NCBI RefSeq assembly: GCF_964355755.1
Contig: NC_092675.1
Coordinates: 20,474,912 to 20,538,911, forward strand
Length of the DNA stretch: 64,000 nt
Origin: Antedon mediterranea
Lineage: Eukaryota > Echinodermata > Crinoidea > Comatulida > Antedonidae
Direction: 5' to 3'
Positions within the stretch are counted from its first letter, which is position 1, and every line of letters begins with the position of its first letter. A program made the translations under genes and the position numbers. The notes beneath the pieces are model-generated. The model did not search any database. It was not told where the DNA came from and saw nothing but the letters and a program-made list of their open reading frames with translations. Of this stretch, positions 13,901-26,600 are shown piece after piece.

Positions 13901-16900
13901 TTTTCATAGAAAACTATAATGTATTGTATTAGATGGACTTTAGTAGTAGATTCTTATTTATAGATTTGGGTTTTTTTTTTAGAAATGTATTAAAATATTA
14001 TTATTTTGAAAAGGTGTGCTACAAATTACACTCCTCAACATACTGTATGTGCTGTAGGTATGCTGTTTGTATCTTGGTGTGTAGAAGCCTACAAAATTGA
14101 ATTGTAAATGTAAATGGCACACATTTATGTGTGTGATTGCACTCGCATGCCTCAATCTCTTACGGGTGTATAGATGTGCTAAGAGAGGCCTGAGGTCCGA
14201 GATAGATCACACTAGATTGGATCACTGTCTCGAAAAGCGGACCTCTGGAAATAATACTTTCTCAAAATTTGGACCGGTCATGTGGAACGAACTCCCGTCT
14301 GTGATCCGGGAACAAACCACGGTTCTAAAATTTAAAAAAGCCCTCAAAACACATCTATTTCCTAAGAAGTGACTCATTGTTGGGTCTGCTGATGTAAAGC
14401 GCTTTTATCATTTTATACTAATTTGGAAAAGCGCTATATAAATAAAATAAGAATAATAATAATAATATTAAATGAAATGTTGTTACATAATAATAATAAT
14501 AATTCCTGTATACAAATCATAAAACTGTTATTTTTACTTTTTTTTTTATTTAAACAAAAATGTTATTCTGTCAAGGGGTTCCAAAAGAAGCCAAAAATCT
14601 TCTAAACAAGGATTAAGCGTGTCACTCAAATTTAATGGTTACAATTTTTGTTTTCAGACATTTTATTTACTAATAGTGGCTGCTTCCTTGGCTGCAAGAA
14701 CATATTGTGATGTTTGGATGATTCAAAATGGAACTGCCATAGAAAGGTACATTTTGGGTTTTGTAATTAGCAATACTATAATTAAAAATTAACAAACAAT
14801 ACTTACTTCTTGGTCTAGACTCGGATATCCAAGTGCAAAGAGCTCTATCCCAATCTATGAGAAAAGTCAAGAGACCAACAGGAGGCCCCAAACTCGCCCC
14901 CAGAATCTGGCTATGAAAAAAAAAATAAATAAGTCTATGTGCACACCCTGGGCAATACTCACTCTGATTGGAGGAGTTAAGTGCGGTATGTCATAAGACG
15001 TACTGTACAGTGTTCATAATGACTTACTATTCACAATACATATTCATTTAATTATTTATGCTCTTGTAAATGAAACAATGCATAATTTTTTGCTAAATAA
15101 GAATTTAAATCATCTTTTATACTTTTTCTTTTAGCTCTATAATTGGTCGAGATGTTGGCTTATTCAAGAAATATCTTTTTAATTTCATTTGTGCCATGCC
15201 AGCTGTAAGTATTCTGAAAGGTGTCAGACTTCACCCATTGTTTATTATCGAACATATGTAGGTAGGCCTAGGCCTAGTCAATTTGGTATTGGATATCCCA
15301 GATGGTGTACGCTCAAAGATTTTAATATTATTATTATTACCTTATACAGCGACCTCTATATAATTGTTAATTATTATAGCACACCCTCTATTGTTTATCC
15401 AAACATTTTTTTTTTTCAACTTGGGTCCTCTGGTATGTGTAGTATCGAATCAAATTGGCCATTAATTTTAATTGTTCATTCATTCTTTTTTCAGATATCA
15501 CTGATAAACAACTTGCTAAAAGTAAGTCTAAATTTTAATTTGCAATTACTTGTAGAAACAATAATAATTAATTATATAGAAGATTGGACATATTGTTATT
15601 GCTATTGCCTCTTTTTAATACCTTTTTTAAACAATAATTATTTTGTTTTTTTAGTATGGATTGAATGAAGTAAAGTTATTATTCAGAACAAGGCTGACAT
15701 CATTCCTCTATGATCAATACCTCAGGTAATTTTAATAACACATACATAAGTTATATTATATTTAATAATCAAACTTTTATGTACTCTTGTGATGTAGAAG
15801 CGTTAGGCCTGGCATATTCCTAGTCTGCGTTATAACTAAGAATCACTTGGGTGTTTTTAATTGTTAGTTTGACATCATTTAAGTGGTTATTTGAGATTTG
15901 TTCCATTTCTTCTGCTCAGAAACTTATTCAAATTCTCTCAGCAGAAACAACCTCTTGCTGCTGTTTTATTCATTTAATTCCCTCTGCATTGGCTTGCTAT
16001 TATATAATTTTATTACATAAACAAACATATCATATTTCCTAATGCCGTAATTATTTACAGAGGGTTCACATACTACAAAATGAGCAACCTTGATAATCGT
16101 ATAGCAAATGCTGATCAGCTATTAACGCAAGACGTGGAGAAATTCTGCAACAGTGTAGCTGATTTGTACTCAAACTTAAGCAAGGTAAATATCTTTATAA
16201 TATACAACTCATCTGTTTGTATTTTAAGATTATGTTTAACATCAATAAATATTTAAATTAACACAAGCTCAGAATAAATTGTTAAAATGTAGGTAATTTA
16301 GAAAGGATATCAATAAATATTTAGACATTAAAGTAGTTTGACAAAAAAGTGTGATGTGCCTAAATATGGTAGTGATATGCTAAAAAATGATATAACATCA
16401 TCATGTCCATTATGGGCACATCAAATTTGTTTGTCACATAACATTTGATAATGTAAACAGAGCTTAAGATTTGTTATCGGGAGTGTATCCAGCACTAAAG
16501 CCCTGTCTACACTATCAAATTTATGTGACCAAAAAATGTGATGTGCCCATTTATGGACATGAGGATGTCATATCACTACCATATTTGGGCACATCACACG
16601 TTTTCAATCTATTTTGACAGTGTAGACAGAGCTTAAGAGTGCGTACTCCTCCATTTTGACAGTTTAAATGAAATTATGAACTACTTTTTGATACTATTTT
16701 TGACAGACTTTTGTATGTTAGCGCTGCCCCATTAAATAAATCTTGGCCATATTATAAAATTCAAAATGCTGTCCTTTGGAAATCACAATTTTGATATTTG
16801 GCAAACCATAATTTGGAATTCTATACTTATTTCTTCTTCAGCCCTTACTTGACATCTTGATCTACACCCGTGTATTGGCATCATCTATAGGTGCTCAAGG

Positions 16901-19900
16901 GCCAGCTTTCATGTTGCTATACTTAGCTATATCTGGCCTAGTACTTACAAGGTATGTTGTATTCATAATACTTGCCGATTCATATTTTTAATTATCTTTA
17001 ATCAACAACTCGTAGATGTCAATTAAATCAGTTATGTTACTCGTTGTCATTTGTGGTCAGATTCTGCTTAGCAGAAAATATTTGTTGCCATTAATTTTAC
17101 TGCAGTCTGTTATCAAAGTCAAAATAACCTAAGCCACACCTGACCTAAGCAAGTATTTTTCCGGAAATATTGGATGATGTTAGAGTCCATTTTATAATCT
17201 AAATAGAACTGGTTTGATAGATAAAATGGCTTTGTTTTTCATTTAAGCACATTTTAACTATCCTGACTTAAGCAAAAATATGTATAAGGTCCAGCCCTGA
17301 TGGGGACTAATTATGCATACAGTTTTAAAATGAAGCAATCCACTTTTATAAAAAAAAATGTCTTCACTGCAAATATATAATATCGCATTCAATTATGATT
17401 TCATTTTTGACTGATAGACTACGTAGGCCTGTTGGCAGGATGACTGTACAGGAACAACAGTTTGAAGGAGAGTTTCGATTTGTCAATTCTCGCTTGATTA
17501 CAAACAGTGAAGAAATTGCCTTCTATCAAGGTAACAAGTGTGAAAGGAGGACTATTTATCACACGTTCAAGAAATTGGTATGATTGTGTTGTAGCTCTTT
17601 AAATACTCTATGTGGTATAATTCTGGTTGAAAGCCTTTTAAACCAAGAAATATGGAATCATTTTGTTACATTAATTATATACATTAGCCCCATGACATTT
17701 GCAATAAGTAACACACCCTCCTTGTGTTTAGAAGATATCCGAGTAGAACAAGCAACATGCAGTTAAAAAAGGTTGTCTTTTTATTGGATAACAATGTATC
17801 TTCTGATGTTTTGCCTTGCCATACTAAATTAGAATCTTCAGAACCAAACCTATTTTGTATAAGGTTTTTCTGTACAATATAACTATTAAATTACCTTGCA
17901 GTTGATAGAACTTAAAATGCTAAATTGTATCCATGAAATATTTTTTGGAGATATTTCATTTATGTCAGAACTATAACATGTCAAAACATTTCTTTAATTT
18001 TTCACCATTTTTTTTAGGTTGATCATTTACATCAGTTTATTTTCTTCCGCTTCTCAATGGGTTTTATTGACAACATAATTGCAAAATGTAAGTTAAAATT
18101 GCAATTTAAGTTGATGTTTACTTAAGATGTCCCTGTGACCTGGTTCAGAGTCTCATTCTATCAATCCATCATCAAATATTGATTATTTTTCTTTGGTGTT
18201 GTCTGCTTATTAATATCTGTGAGAACTTAGTACACTTTTTTTTCTTTTATCACTGTCATATTTCTTTATTTGCTACTGACCATTTGAACTGACAAGTAGC
18301 ATGGTATACTATTATAATCTTTTTAATTGTGTTTATTGACTTTCTTTTGATAGATATTGCAACTGTTGTTGGGTATCTTGTTGTTAGTAGACCATTCCTA
18401 AACCTACAGCACAAACCATTCTTGCATCTTAATCACTCAGAAATCATGGAGGTAAGTTGTAGATTATCAATACATTAGAAAAATGTACATAAGATTTATA
18501 TCATAAATATAATGACTAGTGTGTAAGGTGCATTAAGGGTAGGTGAAAATAGGGGTGCCCTAAAGGAAGAGTTCTACTGTAGTACTACCAGTCATATTAA
18601 ATGGTACAGTATGTTACATTCACCTAAAAGTTATTTTGTTCAGAATAAAAGAAATGTTTTTTGAGGATAAATGTATTGTAAATAGAGCAGAAATCTTATA
18701 CAAAAATGATACTACTTAAAACCTTATTTTACCCATTAAATCTTATTATTTATATTATTTTAATATTGTTAATTATACTTCTCCTTGAAAACTTACATAA
18801 CTTTGATAATTTTTTTAATGTATTTTTTATTTATTATGTAACAATGTATTTTGTTTTTAATGACAATTTTAGTCAAACCTCCTTTTAAAAAAAATATCTA
18901 TTATATAGTATAAGTGACTTGTTTAATTTACTGCAATTAAAACTAGATGTTATTACACTATATATAACTGGATGTAATAATACATTGTCTTTAATATTTA
19001 TTGTTATTTAAATTTCTAAATCTGTTCAATAAATAATCGTCTATTACTTTATTTAGACATACTACAGATCAGGTTACATGCTTTTTAGAATGGCCATGTC
19101 AATAGGTCGTTTAGTACTTGCTGGCCGAGAGGCCATAAGGCTGGCCGGGTAAGTTGTCAGCCACGCAATGCCTATCCTTATGTATACTTTAGTGCATCGT
19201 TCTAACATTTGTGTTTGTGTATTTCATGTTTATCGGCCTAAAGGGCTGGCTGTATGTTTTAGCATGACTGTAGCTATTGCGTTTACTGCAGTATATTTGT
19301 TATTTACTCCAGATCTATCTATCTATCTATTTGATACTTGGTCTATGAGTCTTTATTTTTTTGTTCGGGAGTTTAAGAGAACTAAATATATACTAAATAT
19401 TTGTATGTAATTAACCTTGCAACAATTTGTATACAAAAACTATAATTTTTGTTAGATTAACAATATTGTGCAGTAGATATTAAACTGCAATAAATTTACT
19501 GTTAACAAATTACTGCAGTAATTACAATCACTACAGATAAATTTAGCAATTTTTAGATCATACATAACTAATTACAATGAATTATAACAACATCATTTCA
19601 TTTTGTCATCAACTAGGAATATTATCAGGCGGGGAGAATGTTGTTACGTATGGCTCAGGCAGTCGGGAGAATTGTTCTCGCTGGACGAGACATGACACGA
19701 TTATCAGGGTGAGTGTTTAATTGGAGTTTTAGTGACAAAATTGTGCTGTTCCCGACTGCCAAAGTGAATACTTTAAATGATTTGAGAATTGTATGAAAAC
19801 ACTAACATATTTACACTAAACACTACTGTTTTGTTTGCTTTTGTAATGTACTGTATTGTAATTTAGTGCTTTTAATATTGCTTTATTCAATTGTAATGTG

Positions 19901-22900
19901 ACATGTTGACATGTATTGCGAAAAGTGACATTGTGACATTATCTGCTTGCTAGCAATCCTACCTTTTCAGCACACTAAAGTTTGTTGTTATTTTAAAGCT
20001 CTGTCTACACTCTCAAAAAAATTTGATGTGCCCAAATATGGTAGTGATATGCCCATATATGGTAGTGATATGCTCAAATATGGTAGTGATATGCTCAAAT
20101 ATGTTAGTGATATGCCCAAATATGGTAGTGATATGCTCAAATATGGTAGTGATATGCTCAAATATGGTAGTGATATGCCCAAATATGTTAGTGATATGCC
20201 CAAATATGATAGTAATATGACATCATCATGTCCATATATGAGTACATCACATTTTTTTTGTCACATAAAGTTTGATATTGTAGACATAGCTTAACACAGT
20301 ATACAATGGTATGGTGTATAATGTTGGTAAATTGATTATTCTGCTAATGTTGTTCATTTTTTTATCAACTGCTCAAAAATAGTGAACATCCTTTTAAAGT
20401 GAGCTATGACATTGTTTAAGGAACCAGGCTATTGACTGTTCAAGTCATGCTTGCAGAGCAAATAGTCTTAATTTTTGCTGTCTTTAACTTCCTTCATGGT
20501 CAAAGTTGACGATATATGAACAGGGTTCAAATATGTGGTATTTTTATTGATTATTTTTGTCTCCAATACAAAAGGTTTACAGCTAGGGTTACAGAACTAA
20601 TTACTGTACTGAAAGACTTGAACACTGGACGCTATGAACGTACCATGGTATCAGCTACGGGAAAAGGTATTACAATGTTTATGCAAAGTTAAGCTGTGTT
20701 TTGTATAGCAATGATGATAATGCAGGGGTGCCGAAAACAGCTTGAATGAGGGCTGAGTGTATTAAAACTAGTTCTTGTCTGGCATGTGGCTTGATAAGTC
20801 TACTTAATTCCACGATCATGCATTATCTGAGCTTAATTAGCATATATTATTCTAGTGTTACTTAGTATAGCTTAATACAGTACTTTTTTTCTTTTATAAT
20901 TTACAAAACAATTTCATAGATGATAAAGTAAGTTAGTAAAAGTAAAGTATAGATAAAACATACAGTACATAATAGCATAAATTTATATAAATTTCTGTTT
21001 TTCTTGTGCCCTCTTCAATAGCCTAATGTTGTATTTTTCTTCCTTTAGATTCTGATAGTGAAGAGGACAGTGAACCTTTAGTACCAGGAAGTGGAGAAGT
21101 TATATTTAAAGATGATGTTATAAGGTAATAGAGAGAATATGGTAGTATGAGCAGGTGTGGCTAAATTGCTACATTGAAATGTTACATTTTAGTGTTAGGT
21201 TGGATAGTAAGTAATGTAATCAGCAATGCAGAAAGCATGGTATATACATTTACTAATTTTTACTTCCAAATGTAAAAAAATCCTGAATCGTCCATTTTTA
21301 TAATATTATACGGACACCTTCAAATCAATAATCTTCTTCCAGAATTCAACATTTGAAATTGTAAATTTAACACAGTGGAACCGTAATTACGTAGCCATTA
21401 TATCGGCAAGGGTTCGGGGCTCACTCGCTCCATGGTTCTGGTGGTAGAACAAGTCTTCTCGGATAAGGACTATAAACCGTAGGTCCAGTGTACACATCAA
21501 GCTCATGTGCACTTTAAAGAACCTAGTACATCTTTCGAGACGAGTAGGGGGTTACCCCGGTGTACTAGTACATCACAGCCACTGATCATCAACTGGGCCC
21601 TCTGGGAGACCAGACCAGTCTTTGACTGAAGAGGTCGCACAGTATAAATATAAATAAATAAATATTTAAAAACAGACATGGGATACATTATTTAATATTT
21701 TAAAAGCAACATATAAGAACATCAAAAATACTATAAACATTACTTATTCAAAGTTGTCTATTTTTGATAATTTTCATTCTTTATAGATTTGATAATGTAC
21801 CTCTTGTGACGCCAAATGGTGATGTACTTGTTAAGGGCATGACCTTTGAGGTCACTCGTGGCATGAATGTACTTGTATGTGGACCAAATGGGTGTGGAAA
21901 GAGCTCACTCTTCAGAATTCTAGGAGAGGTATAACATTTTATTATACAGTACTGTCAATTTATCCTATTAATATCTGTTTGTATACTTTGGGCATATTGA
22001 AAGACTGTAGTAAGAATGGGACTGCAATATACAAAACTAGAATACGGTTTTATGTATATTTAATACTTTTTTTTCTCTCTTAATGGTAATTTTTTTTTTA
22101 AACCAGGAGAAATGATAGATGACTCCAAATGACCACATTTATCCACTCCATTTTTGTGATATTTAATTGGTTGGTTTAATACTTAATTTTGTCTTTATAT
22201 TTTTAGCTATGGCCATTGTTTGGTGGTACAATGACAAAGCCTGAAGCTTGTAAGCTGTTCTACGTTCCACAGGTTTGTATTTTGTAAAGCTATGTCTACA
22301 CTATCAAACTTTATGCGACAAAAAAAAATGATGTGCCCATATATAGACATGAGGATGTCATATCATTACCATATTTTAACACATCGCACTTTTTTGTGTT
22401 TGATAGTGTAGCTTTGCTGTACCATTTTGAGAGTTTGAGAGCCATCAAATTAGAACTAGGATAGTTCCCAAATTTGTGGGTATGTGTATAACAAGTTTGA
22501 AAGTTCGATTCATCATTATATCTGTATATTTCTTTACCTGTTATTTGTAATTGTAGAGACCATACATGACATTAGGAACACTACGTGATCAAATCATATA
22601 TCCAGATACTAAAGAAGATATGATGAGAAAAGGAGTTACTGATCAACAATTAGCAGAGTCAATGGAAAAGGTAAATAGTTCAAACAGGTTGTTATTAATC
22701 CCATGTCCAAGTTTAAGCTCTGTCTACACTATCAAACTTAATGTGACAAAACAATTTGATGTGCCCATATATGGACACTATGATGTCATATCACTACCAT
22801 ATTTGAGCACATCACACTTTTTTGTCAAACTAGTTTGATAGTGTAGACAGCGTTTTAGATAGTATAGCAGTGCTATCCATTTAATAACAAAACACTCAAG

Positions 22901-23623
22901 TATAACCTTGCCATTTGATTGATTTATTGCACATCATGTGCATTATTTTGTTCTATTCAATGATAAAGTGAGATTCAATGGTTCTATTTAATAACCATTT
23001 GTTTGTTTACTTTTAAGGTTCAACTTGCAAACATTCTTGATCGTGAAGGAGGATGGGAGGCCATACAAGACTGGATGGATGTGTTGAGTGGAGGAGAGAA
23101 GCAGAGAGTTGCCGTAAGTAATTGTATAGTTTTTTTGTGATAGTACATTTAGAATAGCTGTACATTAGAATAGTTGTTTACATGTGTTTTAAGCTATGTC
23201 TAGTTTGACAAAAAAGTATGATGTGGCCAAATATGGTAGTGATATGACATCATATATGGGCACATCACGTTTTGTTGTTACATAAAGTTTAGCTTGGTGA
23301 TTGTTACGTAGAAAGTTTTTGTTTTATTTAGTAATTTGCCTTTGAATTATTATATTAATTATGATTATCTTTAATATTTACAGATGGCACGTCTTTTCTA
23401 TCACAAGCCCCAATTTGCTATCTTGGACGAGTGTACGAGTGCAGTTAGCGTTGACGTTGAGGGCTACATCTACAAACACGCCAGGGAAGTCGGCATCTCG
23501 TTGTTTACGGTCTCTCATCGCAAGTCACTGTGGAAGTACCACGAGTTCTACCTGCAGTTTGATGGACGTGGCGCGTATGAGTACAAGCGTATAGAAGACA
23601 ACACGGTAGAGTTTGGCTCTTAA
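10964..23623 (+). CDS. ABCD3: ATP-binding cassette subfamily D member 3 (PMP70), 21 exons
   Basis: Peroxisomal half-transporter for import of fatty acyl-CoAs and bile-acid/branched-chain acyl-CoAs. Exons: 10964-11100, 11862-11889, 12204-12262, 13296-13347, 14658-14746, 15135-15204, 15495-15521, 15655-15725, 16061-16184, 16842-16951, 17418-17577, 18018-18087, 18354-18451, 19617-19708 (or alternative 19057-19148), 20575-20666, 21049-21124, 21787-21928, 22207-22272, 22557-22670, 23018-23113, 23384-23623. Total is 670 aa against about 659 in human. All phases match, including small exons of 28 and 27 nt. An EAA-like stretch, [14 protein letters not shown], lies near residues 280-293. The ATPase domain has Walker [10 protein letters not shown] (about 484-492), signature LSGGEKQR (about 582-589), Walker B FAILDE (about 602-607) and switch His in SHR (about 636). 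It ends NTVEFGS, like vertebrate PMP70. The N-terminal 75 residues are divergent. Confidence 0.95.
13005..13170 (-). mobile_element. tRNA-derived SINE (family B), antisense copy in ABCD3 intron
   Basis: Reads on the minus strand. The B-box complement GGACTTGAACCCAGGA (near 13149) and body complement AATCCTGACATGTGACAGG match the element at 3949-4183, and the tail complement TGATCATTAGGGACCCTC lies near 13029. The tRNA head is truncated upstream of the B box. Confidence 0.65.
14110..14465 (+). mobile_element. 3' end of a non-LTR (L2/CR1-like) LINE
   Basis: Up to the stop at 14372 the frame encodes a reverse-transcriptase tail, with [14 protein letters not shown] followed by [12 protein letters not shown], the usual C-terminal signature of L2/CR1-type elements. 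It is followed by AAGCGCTATATAAATAAAAT and an (AAT)n tail, the typical LINE 3' terminus. The copy is 5'-truncated and sits in an ABCD3 intron. Confidence 0.7.
16333..16468. mobile_element. TAC-family MITE in ABCD3 intron
   Basis: Contains TTTGACAAAAAAGTGTGATG at the left and a degraded AATGTAAACAGAGCTTA right end. The left terminal repeat is incomplete. Confidence 0.65.
16497..16637. mobile_element. TAC-family MITE in ABCD3 intron
   Basis: Both ends are present: AAAGCCCTGTCTACACTATC at the left and GACAGTGTAGACAGAGCTTA at the right. It lies only about 30 bp from the preceding copy. Confidence 0.8.
19057..19148 (+). CDS. ABCD3: ABCD3 alternative exon 14a (candidate mutually exclusive exon)
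   Basis: 92 nt with acceptor TTATTTAG and donor GTAAGT, in the same phase as the exon at 19617-19708. It encodes 31 residues homologous to that exon: [17 protein letters not shown] then [13 protein letters not shown], against [17 protein letters not shown] then [13 protein letters not shown]. Because 92 is not a multiple of three, splicing both exons shifts the frame and meets TGA within the second. Skipping both also breaks phase. Exactly one must be used per mRNA. The segment is the region just before the ATPase domain (residues 366-396), likely the last membrane helix and its cytosolic extension. This copy is the more diverged from human PMP70. Confidence 0.8.
19617..19708 (+). CDS. ABCD3: ABCD3 exon 14b (canonical version)
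   Basis: 92 nt with acceptor AACTAG and donor GTGAGT. The encoded stretch is nearly the vertebrate PMP70 sequence ([19 protein letters not shown]), so this is taken as the default exon in the 670-aa model. It lies 468 bp downstream of the related exon 14a. Confidence 0.88.
19997..20294. mobile_element. TAC-family MITE with an internal 21-bp tandem expansion
   Basis: The ends match the family (AAAGCTCTGTCTACACTCTC; right end TTTGATATTGTAGACATAGC). The usual single GGTAGTGATATG segment is expanded to about nine copies of a 21-bp unit of the type AATATGGTAGTGATATGCTC. The period is a multiple of three, so long but meaningless reading frames run through it on both strands. Confidence 0.85.
21395..21662 (+). 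mobile_element. Retroelement 3' fragment with TAAATA tail
   Basis: Contains CTCGGATAAGGACTATAAACC and AAAGAACCTAGTACAT and ends in ATAAATATAAATAAATAAAT. I recognise this kind of sequence as a dispersed 3'-terminal retroelement module in marine invertebrate genomes; exact family not determined. It lies in an ABCD3 intron. Confidence 0.5.
22287..22420. mobile_element. TAC-family MITE in ABCD3 intron
   Basis: Left end AAGCTATGTCTACACTATCA, interior GGACATGAGGATGTCATATC-like, right end TGTTTGATAGTGTAGCTTTG (degraded). Confidence 0.75.
22715..22857. mobile_element. TAC-family MITE in ABCD3 intron, near full length
   Basis: AAGCTCTGTCTACACTATCA at the left; AACTAGTTTGATAGTGTAGA plus CAGCG at the right. 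It is one of the best-preserved copies and close to the family consensus of about 140 bp. It starts about 45 bp after the donor of exon 22557-22670. Confidence 0.85.
23192..23294. mobile_element. TAC-family MITE, partial, in ABCD3 intron
   Basis: AAGCTATGTCTAGTTTGACA joins the two ends of the usual left arm (an internal deletion). It continues GGTAGTGATATGACATCATA and ends near CATAAAGTTTAG. Confidence 0.65.
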
Positions 23624-26600
23624 GCTACACATTGTCAACCTTAGTAGCAATTATATCTTAGTTTAAATACTTGTGTGTGGATATAGATTGTCATCTGAAA
23701 TTAACGAAAAATTCATTCAACATGAATGTATGTGCTTATTTTTAAGTATAACAAACATTGAGCATTTTTATTGATTTGATTAATTGATTCATTAAATGTT
23801 ACCTTATTTTTTAACTGAACAATAATAAATTAAGTATCTCTGGATGGTAGACAGATGTTCCATGAATTTGTAGCTATTGATTCGTAGCACAACAGCTGGC
23901 GTTTTTATAGTATGACATATTGTTTGAAGGTTTGCATGGCGAAATCAAATGTTGATATAAAGTGTGCGGTACACCATGTGTATTAGTTCTGAAAAGAACT
24001 GTTGGGTTTCTTGACATTTCGATCAATATACTTTGATCGTGAGGAGTGAGAATGCAGAAAGAACAGAAAACTTGGTATATATGTGGAATAGGGTGGGACT
24101 GGTTTGAAAGCTAGAAACAATAGCAAGTTCACACAAGCTGTCTAAAACCTAGACTAGATTGTAGTCTATAATTTTAAAAATAAATAAATTATGAAGATTA
24201 CATTGGCTTTCATATTCATATGTGTCAATCATTAATGCTCTTGTAAATTGTTATATTTCAAAATGATCATTTAAAAAAATTAATTAGTTTATTATTTTCA
24301 AAGGACAGTATATCCTAATAGAATTTTGTGCCTACATATATTAATTATGCGTGCCATATTGAAACATTTTAATTATGATTTTTATTCATTTTATACATAT
24401 GCTGTGGATATTGTAAAGCTATGCTTTTAATATATTTTAATTATTTAATACTGACATGTAATTTCTATTAATCATTTGAAGTCTTGGGAATTGTACATTT
24501 TGTTATGTGTGGCCATGGCTATGCGAGACACACAAGGAGAGGATAGGTAGTAAAAGTGAACAGGATGTATTACGGTAGGTCCTTGAATCAACTGCCAAAG
24601 CCCATCCTCCTCCTACACAATATTTGGTGAAGTTTAGGAAGTAGGTGGGCTTATACGTAATGATGAAAATTCATGCAAGTCAACTGTACCCATAATAAGC
24701 ATATACCATTTACAGTGAGATTATACCTCAGACTGGGCTTATATCTGAGGAAAGATTAAAAGTGAATATATCCTGGTGTTAGTAGTTTAACCTTTTTAAT
24801 AAGAAACATTTATGGACTTCAAAATCAAATTTAATCTATTAATATTATTGGTGTATTAAAATGTGTTTGCAATATAGAGTAAAAAGTAATTATAGATTTG
24901 TTGATTTTTGTATTTTCAATGCATTGTAGATTTCAATACCTCAATCCCATAATACTTAAAGGTAAAATTGAGCTTTGTTGATATATAAATATTTTTTATA
25001 TTAGGTGTTAAGATATGCTCTAATTAAAATGTGATTTTGATTTATAGGATAGTACTATAATAGTACAGGTCATCTGTAAAATTTACTGATTACGTTTTTT
25101 AAAAGAAATCTCTAGTCACAAAGGGATAGTGTATACATAAATTTATCAAATTTGATATTATAATGTAGTAAAAATGTATTAGTCATTAATTGAAAAGCTT
25201 GTCGTCCACTTCTGGTTTGTTTGCGCAACATTCCATATTTTGTTAAAAGTATACTTGCACATATTCTCCCTCGTTTCATTCAAATACAGATACTGTATAT
25301 ACAAATGTATATATAATATATCTTGTATGGATGTGGGAATACCAGTGAAAAACCTATTCAACATAATGAAGGTTCTCCAAACACATTGGGACTCGTTTGT
25401 TTTACGAGAAAGTCTCCTTTAAAACGGTGTGTCCTACTGTAATTCACTATTTAACTCTTCTATTTTCTCTACAATTGAGCTCATTATGTTATCAATTTTA
25501 GGTCACTAAAATATAGATTTTGGATGAATTCTTAATAATTAACACATAATATTTTTACACTGCCAAAATACTGAATATTTACTACAATGTCTGGCTTTAT
25601 TTAATTCTATCTTTATTTGAAAAAAACTTATCAATAAAATATTACTACAATCGCAAAGTGCATATTATTTTGTCTTCATGGATTCATTATTATATAAACT
25701 AGATGGCACGCTCGCTTCGCTCGCGTACCATCTAGGTCGTGCCCACAGATGGTTCTCGAATACACAGTATTTCCAGCGAGAAAAAAATGGAGATTTCAAA
25801 TGTACGTACCGCAGGACTATAATACATTGTCGTTTACAGAAACGAATAAATATACACAATGATTTATGTAGTCAACCAAAATTAGCACCCTGGGAATTAC
25901 TTCCGAGAGAGAAACAAATTTTTTTATTCGGACTCATTTAAACAAACCCAATTTGTGTTTTGTATGTAACATTAAGGGTTGAGGGATGGGGAAAGAAGAT
26001 AGGTACAAAGAGGAAACATTTTAAAATATATTCTTATCCACTCAGTAACGAAATATTGTTTTTAATGTTTTATAGGCCTATAAATAATATACCACTAAAT
26101 ACAGTAAAACATTTACGATTTAATACGGTACTTTGTTAAAACTCTCACTGTCATAGTCGATTGAAATAGTAAAGTACATGTAACGATACACCACTACGAC
26201 GTTTATATATTTTTAAATTATTAATTAATACAAACGTTGAGAAGCAACTGTCAGTAATAACGTTTATTTATTTGTATATTATATGTTTATAATCTAACAG
26301 TAGGGCCTACCCACACTCACAGTAATAAAGTTTATTTGTATATATTTTATATTACATCTAACAGTACCAACACTCACAGTAAGAAATTTGCTATTCAAAT
26401 TGCGATCAAAAGTGGTTAATACCTTAACAGTATTGTACAGCATTGCAGTACTATTTATGTTTATTCTCCAAGGGGGCCCATAAATCTAAATCTATACCTC
26501 TATGGTTAAACCAAATAATTTGGAATGTTTATTTGTATATTATATGTTTATAATCTAACAGTAGGGCCTACCCACACTCACAGTAATAAAGTTTATTTGT

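Noticed and set aside
19947-20294. 115-codon plus-strand frame and overlapping frames with 7-residue repeats
   Set aside because: These lie entirely within the 21-bp expansion of a MITE in an ABCD3 intron.
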